A DNA stretch of 64,000 bases from Eremophila alpestris peregrina (lineage: Eukaryota; Chordata; Aves; Passeriformes; Alaudidae). The stretch spans positions 2,793,344-2,857,343 of the forward strand of contig WMCF01000033.1 in assembly GCA_009792885.1 (NCBI GenBank). The letters are read 5' to 3'. Position 1 is the first letter of the stretch. Each line of letters opens with the position of its first letter. The notes beneath the pieces are model-generated. The model had not been told where the DNA came from. It made no database searches and saw nothing but the letters and a program-made list of their open reading frames with translations. Positions 26,270-39,806 of this stretch are shown piece by piece. A program made the position numbers and the translations under genes.

Positions 26270-26460
26270 TTTGACTGGCCATTTAATTTTATTTACTTAA
26301 TTTATCAGCTCAAAAGAAACAATGACAGGAAAAGACGTATTGGGAATTATCAAGCAAATAAAATTACACTTGAATTAACAAGCTGAAATTAGCTAAGTGA
26401 TTTGTTGTGCAGCTAATCACCCTTGATGAAATCAGCTTATACTAATTTCTCAGCCTCCAA
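26270..26460. promoter_or_regulatory. Candidate conserved non-coding element next to exon C
   Basis: AT-rich stretch just downstream of exon C on the minus strand. It has several ATTA/TAAT cores, a SOX-like AACAATG and a GCTAATCACCCTTGATGAAA stretch, and it is free of repeats. Being close to a coding exon may help it escape repeat insertion, so conservation is only a guess. Confidence 0.2.
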
Positions 26461-26489
26461 ACCATTAGCACCACTACAATTCTACATAC

Positions 26490-26589
26490 TGGGAATTTGC
26501 TGGATCCTGTGCACAACCACAAATGCATCTGAAAGTCCCACTTTCACTGGGTGGTTGGTTGAACTTATCTGTGTCACAGCAACAGGAAT
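26490..26589 (-). CDS. PLXDC2: PLXDC2 internal exon C
   Basis: This 100-nt exon is read on the minus strand, between an acceptor ending GTCTTTTAG and a donor CCCA|GTATGT. It begins on a codon boundary, as exon B requires. It gives 33 codons plus one base. The peptide starts IPVAVTQISS, continues through HPVKVGLSDAF and ends VHRIQQIP. The segment closes the nidogen-like region. The HRIQQIP ending distinguishes PLXDC2 from PLXDC1, where I recall a different, proline- and serine-rich stretch. The leftover A joins AT at the start of exon D to make an asparagine codon. The stretch just downstream of the donor on the minus strand (26270-26460) is AT-rich and motif-dense. Confidence 0.95.
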
Positions 26590-27539
26590 CTAAAAGACAA
26601 AACAGGAAGATATTATTGAAATATTGAATTAGAAAAAAAAGATTAAAAATAAAAAGCACTACCAAAATGAATGTTTAACCAGTGTAACTTAGAAGTCCTA
26701 AATAAATATTTTATACAACATAGCACAATAGAACCAAGAAATTTTTTGAAGACAGAAATTACTGGTTTTTATTTTATTGTATTTTATCTCAGTTTTCTTT
26801 GCATTGTTTTCACGTGAACCCTTAGAGGTAGAACCATTGTCAAAGCAGAAAAGCAGTAACAAAGCAGCAAAGGGCAGTAATTTCCAGTAATTTATTTTCC
26901 TCAACGGAAGGAAAAGTGGGATGATGCACTCGTATGCTCAAGGACAAGGAAGCAATACCTCCTGTCTACTGATGAACACAAAAACTGTGAAAGGTTAGTT
27001 TGGGATGAACATTTTAATTATGGCTCAGTTAATCTGCACTGAAATCTGTGTGAATTTTTATCTGATATAATTCTCTGATAGAATGATAATAATATTTAAT
27101 ATTTTCTGGAATAGCAGGAAAACAATGTTGTGGTAAACATGGAAAATCCCAGGTGCTCAATTGCCAATATCTAGAGGAAGAAATAAAAATATGTAGTCAT
27201 AGACCATTCCAGCTTTACATTACAGAGTTATTGACACTGGGTAACATGACTGCATGAAAACAAATGTCAGGTTTGATTCCACTCTTGGGACAAGATTGCA
27301 GCTTTGGCTGATACTTGTATAGATACAATAGGACTGAAATTCTTTAAGATGTTTGATTTAGTGACATGCAGCATTGCTGCAACATTAATATAGTTAACCA
27401 GATTGACTGATCACAAAAAGCAGCCATCACCAAAGGAGCAGCTCAGACTGACAGTGTGTCTTTACAGCATCCAATATTCCATCCCAGACTGAGAAGGAAA
27501 CATAAATTCACTGCCTAGCAGCTCTCCAGATGACACTGG

Positions 27540-27725
27540 CAGAGTAAAAATAGTGAAATGCCTGGATCAATTAGCAAGGCTCGACATTGCAAAAAAATGC
27601 AAAGATATAATATGGGAAAAAAAGATCACAAGGTAGAGTTTGGGGACCATGGTGTAGAAAGCAGCAGTTCTGGAAAGAATCTCAGTATTGTAGGGGACAA
27701 ACAACTCCAGCAGTCACAGGGGACA
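27540..27725 (+). mobile_element. Possible CR1/LINE C-terminal ORF2 remnant
   Basis: A 76-codon ORF (27558-27788) contains the residues SSSSGKNLSIVGDKQL. This resembles the E-x-D-L-G-V-L-V-D-x-x-L region found downstream of the catalytic motif in CR1-like reverse transcriptases. The surrounding DNA also has the spacing of that region. Similarity is weak and judged from memory only, so an unrelated origin is possible. Confidence 0.35.
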
Positions 27726-28116
27726 TCTCAGCAAGAAAACTTAATTGATATGATATTTGGTTACACAAACAGTGTAAATATAGCATAGATGGGGGGTGAC
27801 TGTTTTACTTGCACCTGAAAATGAGATCATTGCTGATAGATTACAGAGATTTCTGAGAGGATATATTTCTTAAAAACACGCCAAAAATTAAGAGAAGGAA
27901 GATTAAAAGTGTCATAAAAATATTTTGTAAACTTCTCCAGTTCTCAAATGCCATTAACAGAAGTGTCTATCCATTTGACTTCTGGATGAAATACTGAAAA
28001 GCTGGTAAGATTACCACAAACAAGTACTACAAGAGGCAGAAATTACTCAGGGACTAAAGAGTTTTTTATTCTAGGACAAAAAGATATAGCCAGAAGTTGG
28101 AAACTTCAGGCAGGTA

Positions 28117-28150
28117 CTTACTCTACTCCTTACCTTAGGAGTAGAGTAAG
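28117..28150. repeat. Perfect 14-bp hairpin
   Basis: CTTACTCTACTCCT at 28117-28130 pairs exactly with AGGAGTAGAGTAAG at 28137-28150 across a 6-nt loop. It is too short for a typical microRNA precursor. Confidence 0.9.
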
Positions 28151-29396
28151 ACTCAGCTTTCTAAGAGCAATTATGACTTTCTGCCTATTTGGATCTCTTA
28201 TTTTTCAAAGCTGCCCTTCAGTTACCCAGAAATTCCTAGGCTGAAGACAGATGGAACTGGATCTTACAAGTCTAAGAAACTGAGATACTATTATATTAAT
28301 TTAGCTAACCCAATAGCTTGCTCTGGCTTTACTTGTGTGAAACTATAAAAATTATAGAGTTGGCCAATATTTTTCACATAGTAGAAAAATGTTGAAGTAA
28401 AAAGCTGGATATTCCTCCAGTGACCATGGATTCAGTTCTGTCTACGTGACAATTAATAATATGATTTCTTGCATTTGATTTAAACATCAGTAGTTCTCCT
28501 TGTTCCCAAAATACCTACTAGTTTTGCTTTTTCCCAATTACACCGGTAAGTTCTGGTGAATTAAACACTGTCATAAATTTCCATCCCTTTTACTTAATTT
28601 AGAGACTGTTTTTGGGGAGTTATTGCAGACATGATCTGGTGTGGTAAAAAAAAGGCTTGTGGCATGTTGTCAAAATGACAGGAAAGAAGAGAACTGGCTT
28701 GCAAACAGTGCCAGCAATACATCAGCTTAAATCTGGCTTATATCAGCTGAGCTCTGATGCAGTTATTGGGTAATACGACAGAAGAAGGCCAAAAGCCAGA
28801 TTTGCAAATTCTAAAAAATAAAAGACGCACTAAGTTCAGAAGTAAGTCGATAAATTTCTGCAGCATGAAAGCTTAAACAAAATAAGGGAATTATTCATAG
28901 TCTCAGAATACTGGAAAGAAAAGCTTAAATTAACTATCAAAGAAACTGTCTTAAAGGATTTTGAGGAACCCATTGAAGGTTAAGTTAGGAAAAGCACTGA
29001 TGAGGAGGATGCAATGACTTTCTCTTCAAAGTCAGAGAGAAAACACAGCAGATGAAGAAAGGACATGAAGTGTATCTGGAATTAGCATTAGTAGATGTGT
29101 GACAAAATATGCTGTGGCAAAATTGTCATCTTAATGCTTAAATTGTGCCTGATGCATGAAAAGGATTATACTCATTTGTATTGTGTGAATGTGAATCAGG
29201 AGAAGTTGCACTCTCGTCTTCTCAAATAAGACTCTTTTCTTTCTTTTCAGTCTAGTGGTTTTTCACATATTTATTGTGAATTTTTGAATTACTGAACAAT
29301 TTGCTTCTTTCCCTTTTTGTTTTGTTTGGTTTTGTTTTGTTTCTGGAAAGAAGTGATGAGTTCTTGTAGTACTAATGCCACAAGTGAGGGGTTTGG

Positions 29397-29432
29397 TTTA
29401 TTTTATTTTATTTTATTTTATTATTTTTTAAA
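29397..29432. repeat. (TTTTA)n microsatellite
   Basis: Five to six TTTTA units followed by AT-rich sequence. Confidence 0.9.
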
Positions 29433-30927
29433 ATAAATTCATTTTCATTACAACCTGGTTCAGACCCCGAAAGTTAACAAAATTATTAATGAATCAATGA
29501 TATGCAGTACTAAAACAGGATGCAGTAGCCAATTTGAACAGGAAATATATAGAAAAACTTCAGGAGAAATTAGAAAAATTTGAAGCAGAAGTAACAATGG
29601 ATTTTGCCAAAATCCCTGCTAGTGTCAATACTGCAGTGCTGGACATTCTACTGAGAGCAAGGAACTTTCAGAATCTTTTCTGCAACAAATAACGAAGTAG
29701 TAGGGTCCAGTCTAACAGAAACAACAACCAAACGTTTGGATACATATTTAAGAATCAGGGCTTAGAAGCAAGAGCTTCTTTAAGATTTAAAAAATAATTT
29801 AATTAGCATTGTCAGCTCTTCAAACTAAAGGGCAGCCTGTGTGAAACAATCATACAGTCAGAAATGCAGTTAAAGCAGAAGGCAATCCTCCACCCAAGAA
29901 CACTCCTGATCTCCTGAAAAACTGCAGTATCATTATACCTGTATTTATAAAAACATATATTATTTTTAAGGTGTGGAAAAAATGTTCATGTGTGTACTGA
30001 GTGCCATATTACAGGTGAAATCCCTTGCATGAGATGTCAAAATTAAACAAGCTTTTATCATATGCTGTCTGATTAGGAACATTCTCTTTTGACAGAAAGC
30101 TTGTAGTAAATATCAAAATAATTTGTGGAAAATAACACCAAAACATAGACAGCAAGCAGAGAGCTGCTGTTCTGGATTTCTCACCTGAGTGGCAAGGTGT
30201 GTCATAACAGCCTGACATGTTAAACACTTGAGCAGAGAGCTAGGAACATGCAGGTGACTGCTAATGGTTGGCAAGGACTTTATGGCATTACCTTCCTAAG
30301 AAGGGCTTTTAGCTAGAATAATTCCAAACAATCTGTTAGCTCTGCCACAGACAAGTGTTGTGCAAGTCACCAGTTTATGAATAAACTTCCCACACTAGCA
30401 CTGAGGCCATTAATGTCTATGTTTTGGATTATATACTTCAACAGTAAGGATAAGAGTATTTAGAATTTATGCTGAATTCTATGTACCATTGAGATCTGTA
30501 ATCTAGGCAGGATTTTTCATCACACTTCTCAAATTTCATTCTTTTCAACTGTGAGGTCATATCAGAATCTTATTCTTCAAAGAAGAATAAAATCATGGCC
30601 TCTAACCTTAAACTTAAGAAGGTGGTAAGCAGGATGCTATTACTGCCCCACTTCAAAACTGAGTCAAAGATAAGAGCCAGAGTATGTTTCAAAATAATAA
30701 TTAAGAACACAATAACAGTGTTTATGTAGAGTTTTCATTGCCAGTTTCCTAAGTGGTAATTAATTAGTCCACAGGCTAAACTGCATGAAAGTCAGGCGTT
30801 TTAATTGGTGTAAAATGACCATCTCAAAAATCAAAGATCATTTCCATGGCCATATTTTTGATAACAATAAAAGAGACAAAGAGATGGCAAGCATGTATAA
30901 TGCAGGCAGAATACCCATTCACGTTAT

Positions 30928-31061
30928 GGGACTTTTTGTCTTCTTGGGTTTTTTGGTTTGTTTTTTGTGGTTTTGGGTTTTTGAGGTTTTTTGGTTATTG
31001 TTTGTTTAGGGGTTTTTTATAGATTTTTATTTTTAAAATTTTTTTTTGTTTTTTTTTTTAG
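30928..31061. repeat. G/T-rich low-complexity tract
   Basis: About 130 bp of T runs with GG, GGG and GGGG interruptions, becoming almost pure T after 31030. C is nearly absent. Confidence 0.85.
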
Positions 31062-31679
31062 TTTTCAGGAAGCAATAGCAAGGTTTGAATTCTTGTTATT
31101 ATAAACAGAATATATTCCTTCATGCCTAGGAGGGGCATCAATTTTATTTAGATGCTAGAACTTAATAATTTTTATTCCATTCTGTCTCCCTTTTAGAATA
31201 GAAATTCATTCTATTGCAAGCTTTTTTTAGAATTGTTTTCCAAATTCACATATTGGGAAATTTTGAGCAAATATTTTAACTTTAATAATGGTTTCTGGAT
31301 GACTACATAAATAGAGAGTCATTACTAATGAAATGAACAAAGAAAGCCTTCTCCAATGATATTAAGAAAAATATCCTGAACAATTAACAAGAGCTATAGA
31401 ACCTTTGCCTAATTTGTACATAAAAAGTATGCATTTGCCAAAATCCTTCTTTATTCCCATGTTCTGCTGGCCAGTTTGCAGTGTAATGTATTTCATATGT
31501 AGTAGAGGTACACCATTAAAAGTTTCATGCCAGCTGATGCTTCCTGACATATCAACCATTTGCCAGAATAGCAGGAGTTGGTGGAAGCAAAGTGATATTT
31601 CAAATGGAAGGTGCATGCACCGTAAATGAAGTAAATTGCTAAAGAAATAAATATTTTATGGATGGTTCTGCTACTTTCC

Positions 31680-31695
31680 TTTTTTTTTTTTTTTT
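31680..31695. repeat. T16 homopolymer
   Basis: Uninterrupted run of 16 T. Confidence 0.9.
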
Positions 31696-33933
31696 AATTT
31701 TGTATAAAAATTGCAAATTTCAGGTTGCTCTCAATTGGGGAAAACAGAATGCAGAAGATTGGGCAGAGCAACTGCTTTGGTATTCAGCAAACCTCTGCTG
31801 AGATCCTGTCTTGGTCGTCAACACCAGCTTCATGAGGTAGCAAACCTAATTTGGGAGCAGGAAGAATGTGAAAAAAGGACTCCCAAACTGCTTTTATAAA
31901 TAACAAATAAAAGGTAAAATTTACCTGAAGTGCATTGGACATAAAAGACCCTAGTTGTATCCACTTTAAAAGTATAATCACAGTTATTTTAAAGGTAGAC
32001 TCTTCTAGCTGAATGCCTGGTGTCACTAATGCCTCTTTGGGATGCTTGATGATGTGTTTGCTGCATTTCTTATGTGGTGCTTCAGCCTGGAGGCTTCCAG
32101 TGACAATGCCATGGAAACCTCTCAGATCTGCCATACATCGCTGTCACTTCTGATAAACTGTGATGCTAAAATAAAATGGCACCAAAAAGACAGTAGGAAT
32201 CTTGTGCAACTTTTAGTCGTGCTAGTGAGCACTTACACAAGGAATCTTACAGGAGTTAATGGGGCACCTGACAACATGACTGAGCAGCAAGAGAAATGGT
32301 TCCAGATGGAAGGACTTTCTCAGAAAGCAATGGATTCCGCACTGGAAAGTAAATAAATTCCTAGACAGGCTTATAAGTGCTAGGATCAAGTTTAAAATGA
32401 TAAGTGACATGTTTGCCCTTTTCAGACAACTCGTGTCTGATCAGTGATTGGCAATTTTAGTTAATTTTCCTCACTTGGGTGGAAAGCTGAGGTAGTGGTA
32501 ATGGAGTAAAGGCTGCAAGTAAAGAGTGTAGTTGTCTAGAAATCTCAGCCTCAAAATCCATTCCCCAAGTAATTCTGATGGAATATACTAGTTGTAACTT
32601 TCTAAAATATTTAGAAAAATCTTTTGTCAAAAGATTTACAGATCATTAATACATTACTATTACCACTTACAAAAATATCTTGCCTTAGTTATATGCAATA
32701 GCTTTAAAGTAATGTCTGGTAATTCCATTCAGGATAGGAATAACTCATGAAAGGGGGTGAGTTCAAAGATTCAGCAGCAGCAAAAAGCACAGTATTTCAT
32801 TTGCAAATTCCAGTTTTCTGTCTCAAGATTAATGAAAAGAACATTAATACTCCTATCCACAAAAGCAATGTGGTTTCGGAGGATGCTTTCAGTAGTGTAA
32901 TGAGAGCCTGTGGATTGTAGCTCAGAAATTGTCCATGGATTAGATGTCATACTTCCCTGCAATTCTAGGAACCCCTTGTGATAAAGCAATGGCCCATTTA
33001 CTTCTGTTTTCCTAAATGAATAATGTTTTCTACTACCTGAAACTCTGCATCATCATTTTCTTTTGTGCAAAATATACACAAGATACTTTCAATTTAGAGC
33101 AGCAATTTCTATTGCCCATATTAGATCCATTTTGCACAGGGCTGGATAGTAACAGGGAGTGCAGTGCATCTCATAACCAGGAATCAAATCTCCTGAAATG
33201 TCACCATTTTAACATCACAATGCATATAATAGTTCTTGACAAATTTATCTTAAAACTAGTATCTGTCCCCACCTCTCTAGGTCCTGAAGGCAGGAAATTT
33301 TCCACAGTCTTTAGAAGCTTTTGCTTTTCTTTAAAAAGTTTTCAACAACAGCAGATAACCAAAGCTTTTAGTGCACACTCCTTTGATCAAGCACAATGGA
33401 GCTCTGTTGTTCTTAGCAGAGTAAAGCTTACGTGAAATCAGATTCAAAATGCAAATGAACTGCATTTTCATAGATGAAGACTGTAACCTGCACCTAACAT
33501 TCAGAAAAAAAACCCAAGCAGACCTTGCATCAGTGTGTCTTTTACAAGAAAAGGAAAGCCATGCACATGGGCATACCAGCATTTCCACAATATTGATCCA
33601 GTAAGAACATCTTGCAGCAATCCTTTTCCAAGCTGCAAACACATCTGCCTTAAGTGAAGGCATGACTGCTGCTAGTAGAAAAACCCAGATCCTGTTGAGC
33701 CTTCTTGTGAATGGCAGAGAGTGTTATTATTTCTGCTTCATTAAAGGCGCACAACACAGGCATGAAAAATGAGCCTGAAGGCTCACACATGTTTTATAGC
33801 AGAGAGAGAAGAGAAAAGAGATTTCTCCAAGTCAGGACAATTGGTTGTATCACTGCTTAGAGTTTCTTACCATAAGGAGGATGACTGAGAGTTGCATTTT
33901 GAAGAGAAAGTCATAGTTTGCACACCAAAGAGA

Positions 33934-34010
33934 TTAAAATAAAAACCAAAACAAAACAGAACAAAAAACCCAAACCAAGCAAAACTGAAATACAAACAAA
34001 AAAGAAGAAA
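33934..34010. repeat. A/C-rich low-complexity tract
   Basis: AAAAC, CAAAA and AACCC units with very little T or G. It lies about 50 bp from the minus-strand CR1 3' end. Confidence 0.8.
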
Positions 34011-34062
34011 TTATTTTGTCCCTAGAGATTTAAGCTTGTCTACTTTCTGATTCTTATTTACA

Positions 34063-34140
34063 TGAATCAAAGAATTATAGAATACCAGACTGAAAGGGGA
34101 CCTCAAGGATCACCTGCTCCAACCTTGCATGGCAAAACCA
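34063..34140 (-). mobile_element. CR1 LINE 3' end fragment, minus orientation
   Basis: Read on the minus strand this is a CR1 3' end: GGTTGGAGCAGGTGATCCTT, GAGGTCCCCTTTCAGTCTGG, then TATTCTATAATTCTTTGATT. The terminal ATTCT/ATTCTTTGA repeats are the diagnostic 8-bp-like CR1 tail. The 5' side fades out after about 34140. It lies within intron B-C, in the same orientation as PLXDC2. Confidence 0.75.
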
Positions 34141-34781
34141 TTGAAATTCAACTAGGGGATAGCTGCCAGAGTTCTAACAACTCTAGGGAAAAGAAGAAGA
34201 TCACTCAAAGCAACAACTGGAATTCCAAAACACCTGGAGAATGCACACGACACATTTAAGACAACATATTGGTGCTATGAAGGCAAACCGAATGGCCTCA
34301 ATCGAAGCAATTTTATCACCAAGCAGATGGAAAACCTCAGAGCTAGCAATACAAACCAGCTATTTCTTCTTTCAAATATAAGAACTTTGAAATATGCAAG
34401 TTGCCAAAAAACTACAGCTGCATGAAAAGGTGATCTTTTAACAATAACCATTGATCCTAGAGTATTTTGAAAGAGGTCATAATTGGGTAAACTAATTGAA
34501 AAAATTAGATCCTATCTTTCAAAACCCATGGGAAATTTACTAAATATCCAAGAATTTACTAAACACTTAACACTCACAAACATCCAAAAAAGTCCAGTTG
34601 AAATCCAGGATTAGTACATTTGTGTCATGTTGATGTTTTTAAGTCAATTATATGAATATCACTTTAACAATATCATTTTCATCAAAATAGTGAAAAGCAG
34701 TATAATGATAACTGATTTGTCAAATATCTTCCCTCCCCCCTAAAAATGTAGGGAAATTACTGACATGTATAAAGTAGTTTT

Positions 34782-34817
34782 ACTTAAATGACAATTTAAG
34801 TCACTTAAATGACAATT
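34782..34817. repeat. 21-bp-period direct repeat next to the exon B donor
   Basis: ACTTAAATGACAATT occurs at 34782-34796 and 34803-34817. The second copy ends 16 bp from the exon B boundary, on the intronic side of its donor. Confidence 0.9.
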
Positions 34818-34833
34818 CTCAGACCCAACTTAC

Positions 34834-34952
34834 TTCTTTGTAGCCGAAAATGATACGCCCATCATTGAGAAGGGTGGCCTGAAAAGTGAAACTCCCCAGG
34901 TTGTAATTATCCTGCAGGTGTACATGGTCCCACTGGACAACTAGTGCTGTGC
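34834..34952 (-). CDS. PLXDC2: PLXDC2 internal exon B (core of nidogen-like region)
   Basis: This 119-nt exon is read on the minus strand. The acceptor is GGTTCACAG, with a weak polypyrimidine tract interrupted by GGGG. The donor is AAAGAA|GTAAGT. It completes the glycine codon begun in exon A and then encodes 39 codons, including VVQWDHVHLQDNYNLGSF and ending FGYKE. The motif G-S-F-T-F-Q followed by D-G-R-I-I-F-G-Y is typical of nidogen-like modules and is strongly conserved in PLXDC proteins. The HLQDNYNLG stretch fits PLXDC2 rather than PLXDC1. No stop or frameshift is present. The exon ends on a codon boundary (phase 0), which matches the start of exon C. A 15-bp direct repeat lies just past the donor in the intron. 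Confidence 0.95.
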
Positions 34953-37885
<2,933 letters not shown>

Positions 37886-39752
37886 TCAGTGAATTCTGAA
37901 AAGATTTAACAGAATGGCAGGTTGAATTAGGCATTGCCAGAGCATTGAAGGGTCATCTGAGAGAAATTAATCCCACCACAAATTTTATAGTGAATTAAAT
38001 AAGAGCTAAAATTTCAGAAAAACATCTGTGATGGCTGCCAGAAAAACAAGATCCAAAATGAATAACGGAACAAATAGTTCAAGAAGGATTTTTAGAGGAA
38101 TAAAAACAGTGAAAACTCAAGGAACAATAACTCCAGTTAAGGGCAAAATACAAGTATGTGGTACTATGAAAAAAAGCCATTCACCACCAGGCATATTCCA
38201 TAGAGCTTCCTTCCATACTTTCCAAAAATCTGCAGTTTGTTTTGATTATGCAATTTGTGACTGCTTTTAAAGCTAGCCTAACCCTTTTCCGTATTTCTAG
38301 AGACACAGAATAAGGGACTGTTTCAGACAAGCAAAACTTTAAAAAGCTTAAAAAAATCAGATAAAATGTGGAACAGATAGGACTTTTTCAGATTTATAAG
38401 GCAAGTAACATTTCTTCTACATTCTCTGCTGTGTCAGGTCTCACTAGTCTGTCCTGTTCATCCGTGAATCTACAGTACTCTTCAGATCAATAGTGGGCTT
38501 CTTTCATCTGAAGTGCTCATCCAAAACCTCTTACTGGTTTGGAATTGCAGTCCTTCATTTGAAAGAAGACCAGTCATCTGTGGTGAATACAGTAATCCTG
38601 AAGTTTTCTTCAAAGCAAAAATCATTGTATTTTAACGGCGAGAACCTTCTTCTATTTTAAACAAGAAATGGTCTACAAATGAACCTGTGTTGCTTAGGTT
38701 AGCCAACTCCACTTCAGCTGGCTAATGGAAGTAATTATTTTAAGTGCCCCAGATGAAAGCTTGACTTAAAATCTCCCATTGCCCTAGTCTTTTTGTTACC
38801 CCTCCCCTTTAAGCTGATTTGAGTTACAGGCAGATCTTCAAAACTGACGTTTGTATATTACCTCTCGTCCTACAGTGTTTGCCAAATGGTGTCTTAGGAT
38901 GTTTTTGCTTTTTCTACTTCTATTGATTCAGTGAAATAGATTCCAACAGCAAACATGTCAACAACAAGAATAATATTAGAGCTGAAAATTTGACTAACAT
39001 GAAAATGCTAACATGAAAAATGTTATTAGAAAGACATATCAAAGAAATATAATTCTTTATTGAAAAATTAGAATATTATTTTCAACACTAATTATGCTGG
39101 TTTATGTTTCCTTTTCCATCTTCAGTCATACTGAGAGTCACTCTTCCTCTACAAAACCCTTCATTGCCAAGACCAAGAGTTCCTTTTTTCTTACATTTAC
39201 TATCATGGCAACACAACATGTGATGAAGGAGCCTATAAATCTAACTCTAAAATACGATTGTGAAATTCCAGAACCAAATACAAACCTGATCAAAACTGCT
39301 CTTAATGTATAGTATTAAAAACTGTTAGTGTGCATCCTCACTTTCCTAACAATATCTCCATCCTAACCAGTGTGAGATGAGAGGGTTCATTAACAGACTT
39401 GTTTGATATGATATAGAAAATCTCTGAGTGCATGAACAAGTAAAATTCTGGAGTGCTTTAGGCATCCTTCTCCCTCTGTACTCTCCTGAAATATATAGGG
39501 AAATGCCCGACAACTGCTCATGGAACTAGTTCTAGAAGTCAGAAGATGCTATAAACAAAAGTCAAGTGTGGAGGAAACGCAACAAAAGATTCAGTTGCAA
39601 AGATTTGGCATCTGACAAAAGAGTGAGCTAGGAACTGAGAAGTTTTTTCTTAATTTAAAATGTATGTATGTATTCATAAGATACCGTACTTTAATATCAG
39701 GGCACTCCCTGACCACTAAATGAATTCTTAGGATTAAATATTAAATGAAAAC

Positions 39753-39806
39753 TTTTTTTTTTTTTTTTTTTTTTTGGGGGGGGGGGCAGTAGGGGAGATT
39801 GAGGGG
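39753..39806 (+). repeat. T23-G11 homopolymer junction with G-quadruplex motif
   Basis: T23 (39753-39775) runs directly into G11 (39776-39786). GGGG follows at 39792-39795 and again at 39803-39806, with loops of 5 and 7 nt. G11 can supply two G-runs, so the plus strand satisfies the G3-N1-7 rule. Confidence 0.85.

Larger units (their letters stand above)
17967..26489 (-). other. PLXDC2 intron C-D
   Basis: This 8.5-kb intron has donor GTATGT and acceptor TTTCCTGTTAG. It is AT-rich, with a T/G-rich low-complexity patch (24574-24630), an unexplained 108-codon plus-strand ORF (23491-23814) and an AT-rich motif-dense stretch next to exon C. No transposable element was recognised with confidence. 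Confidence 0.88.
26590..34833 (-). other. PLXDC2 intron B-C
   Basis: This 8.2-kb intron has donor GTAAGT and acceptor GTCTTTTAG. It holds a weak CR1-like remnant (about 27540-27725), a perfect 14-bp hairpin (28117-28150), (TTTTA)n and G/T-rich simple sequence, and a minus-strand CR1 3' end (about 34063-34140). ORFs of 139 codons (33016-33435, plus) and 116 codons (31784-32134, minus) lie here. They match no family I know and are probably chance. Confidence 0.88.

Noticed and set aside
28117..28150. MicroRNA precursor
   Set aside because: The stem is only 14 bp with no extension beyond it, far shorter than a pre-miRNA.
31784..32134. 116-codon minus-strand ORF in the sense of PLXDC2
   Set aside because: It could look like an extra exon, but no PLXDC family residues are encoded and exons B and C already join in phase without it.
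33016..33435. Longest plus-strand ORF, 139 codons
   Set aside because: No recognisable domain, AT-rich codons, no splice sites or conserved motifs, and it lies antisense within intron B-C. Length is within chance for this composition.
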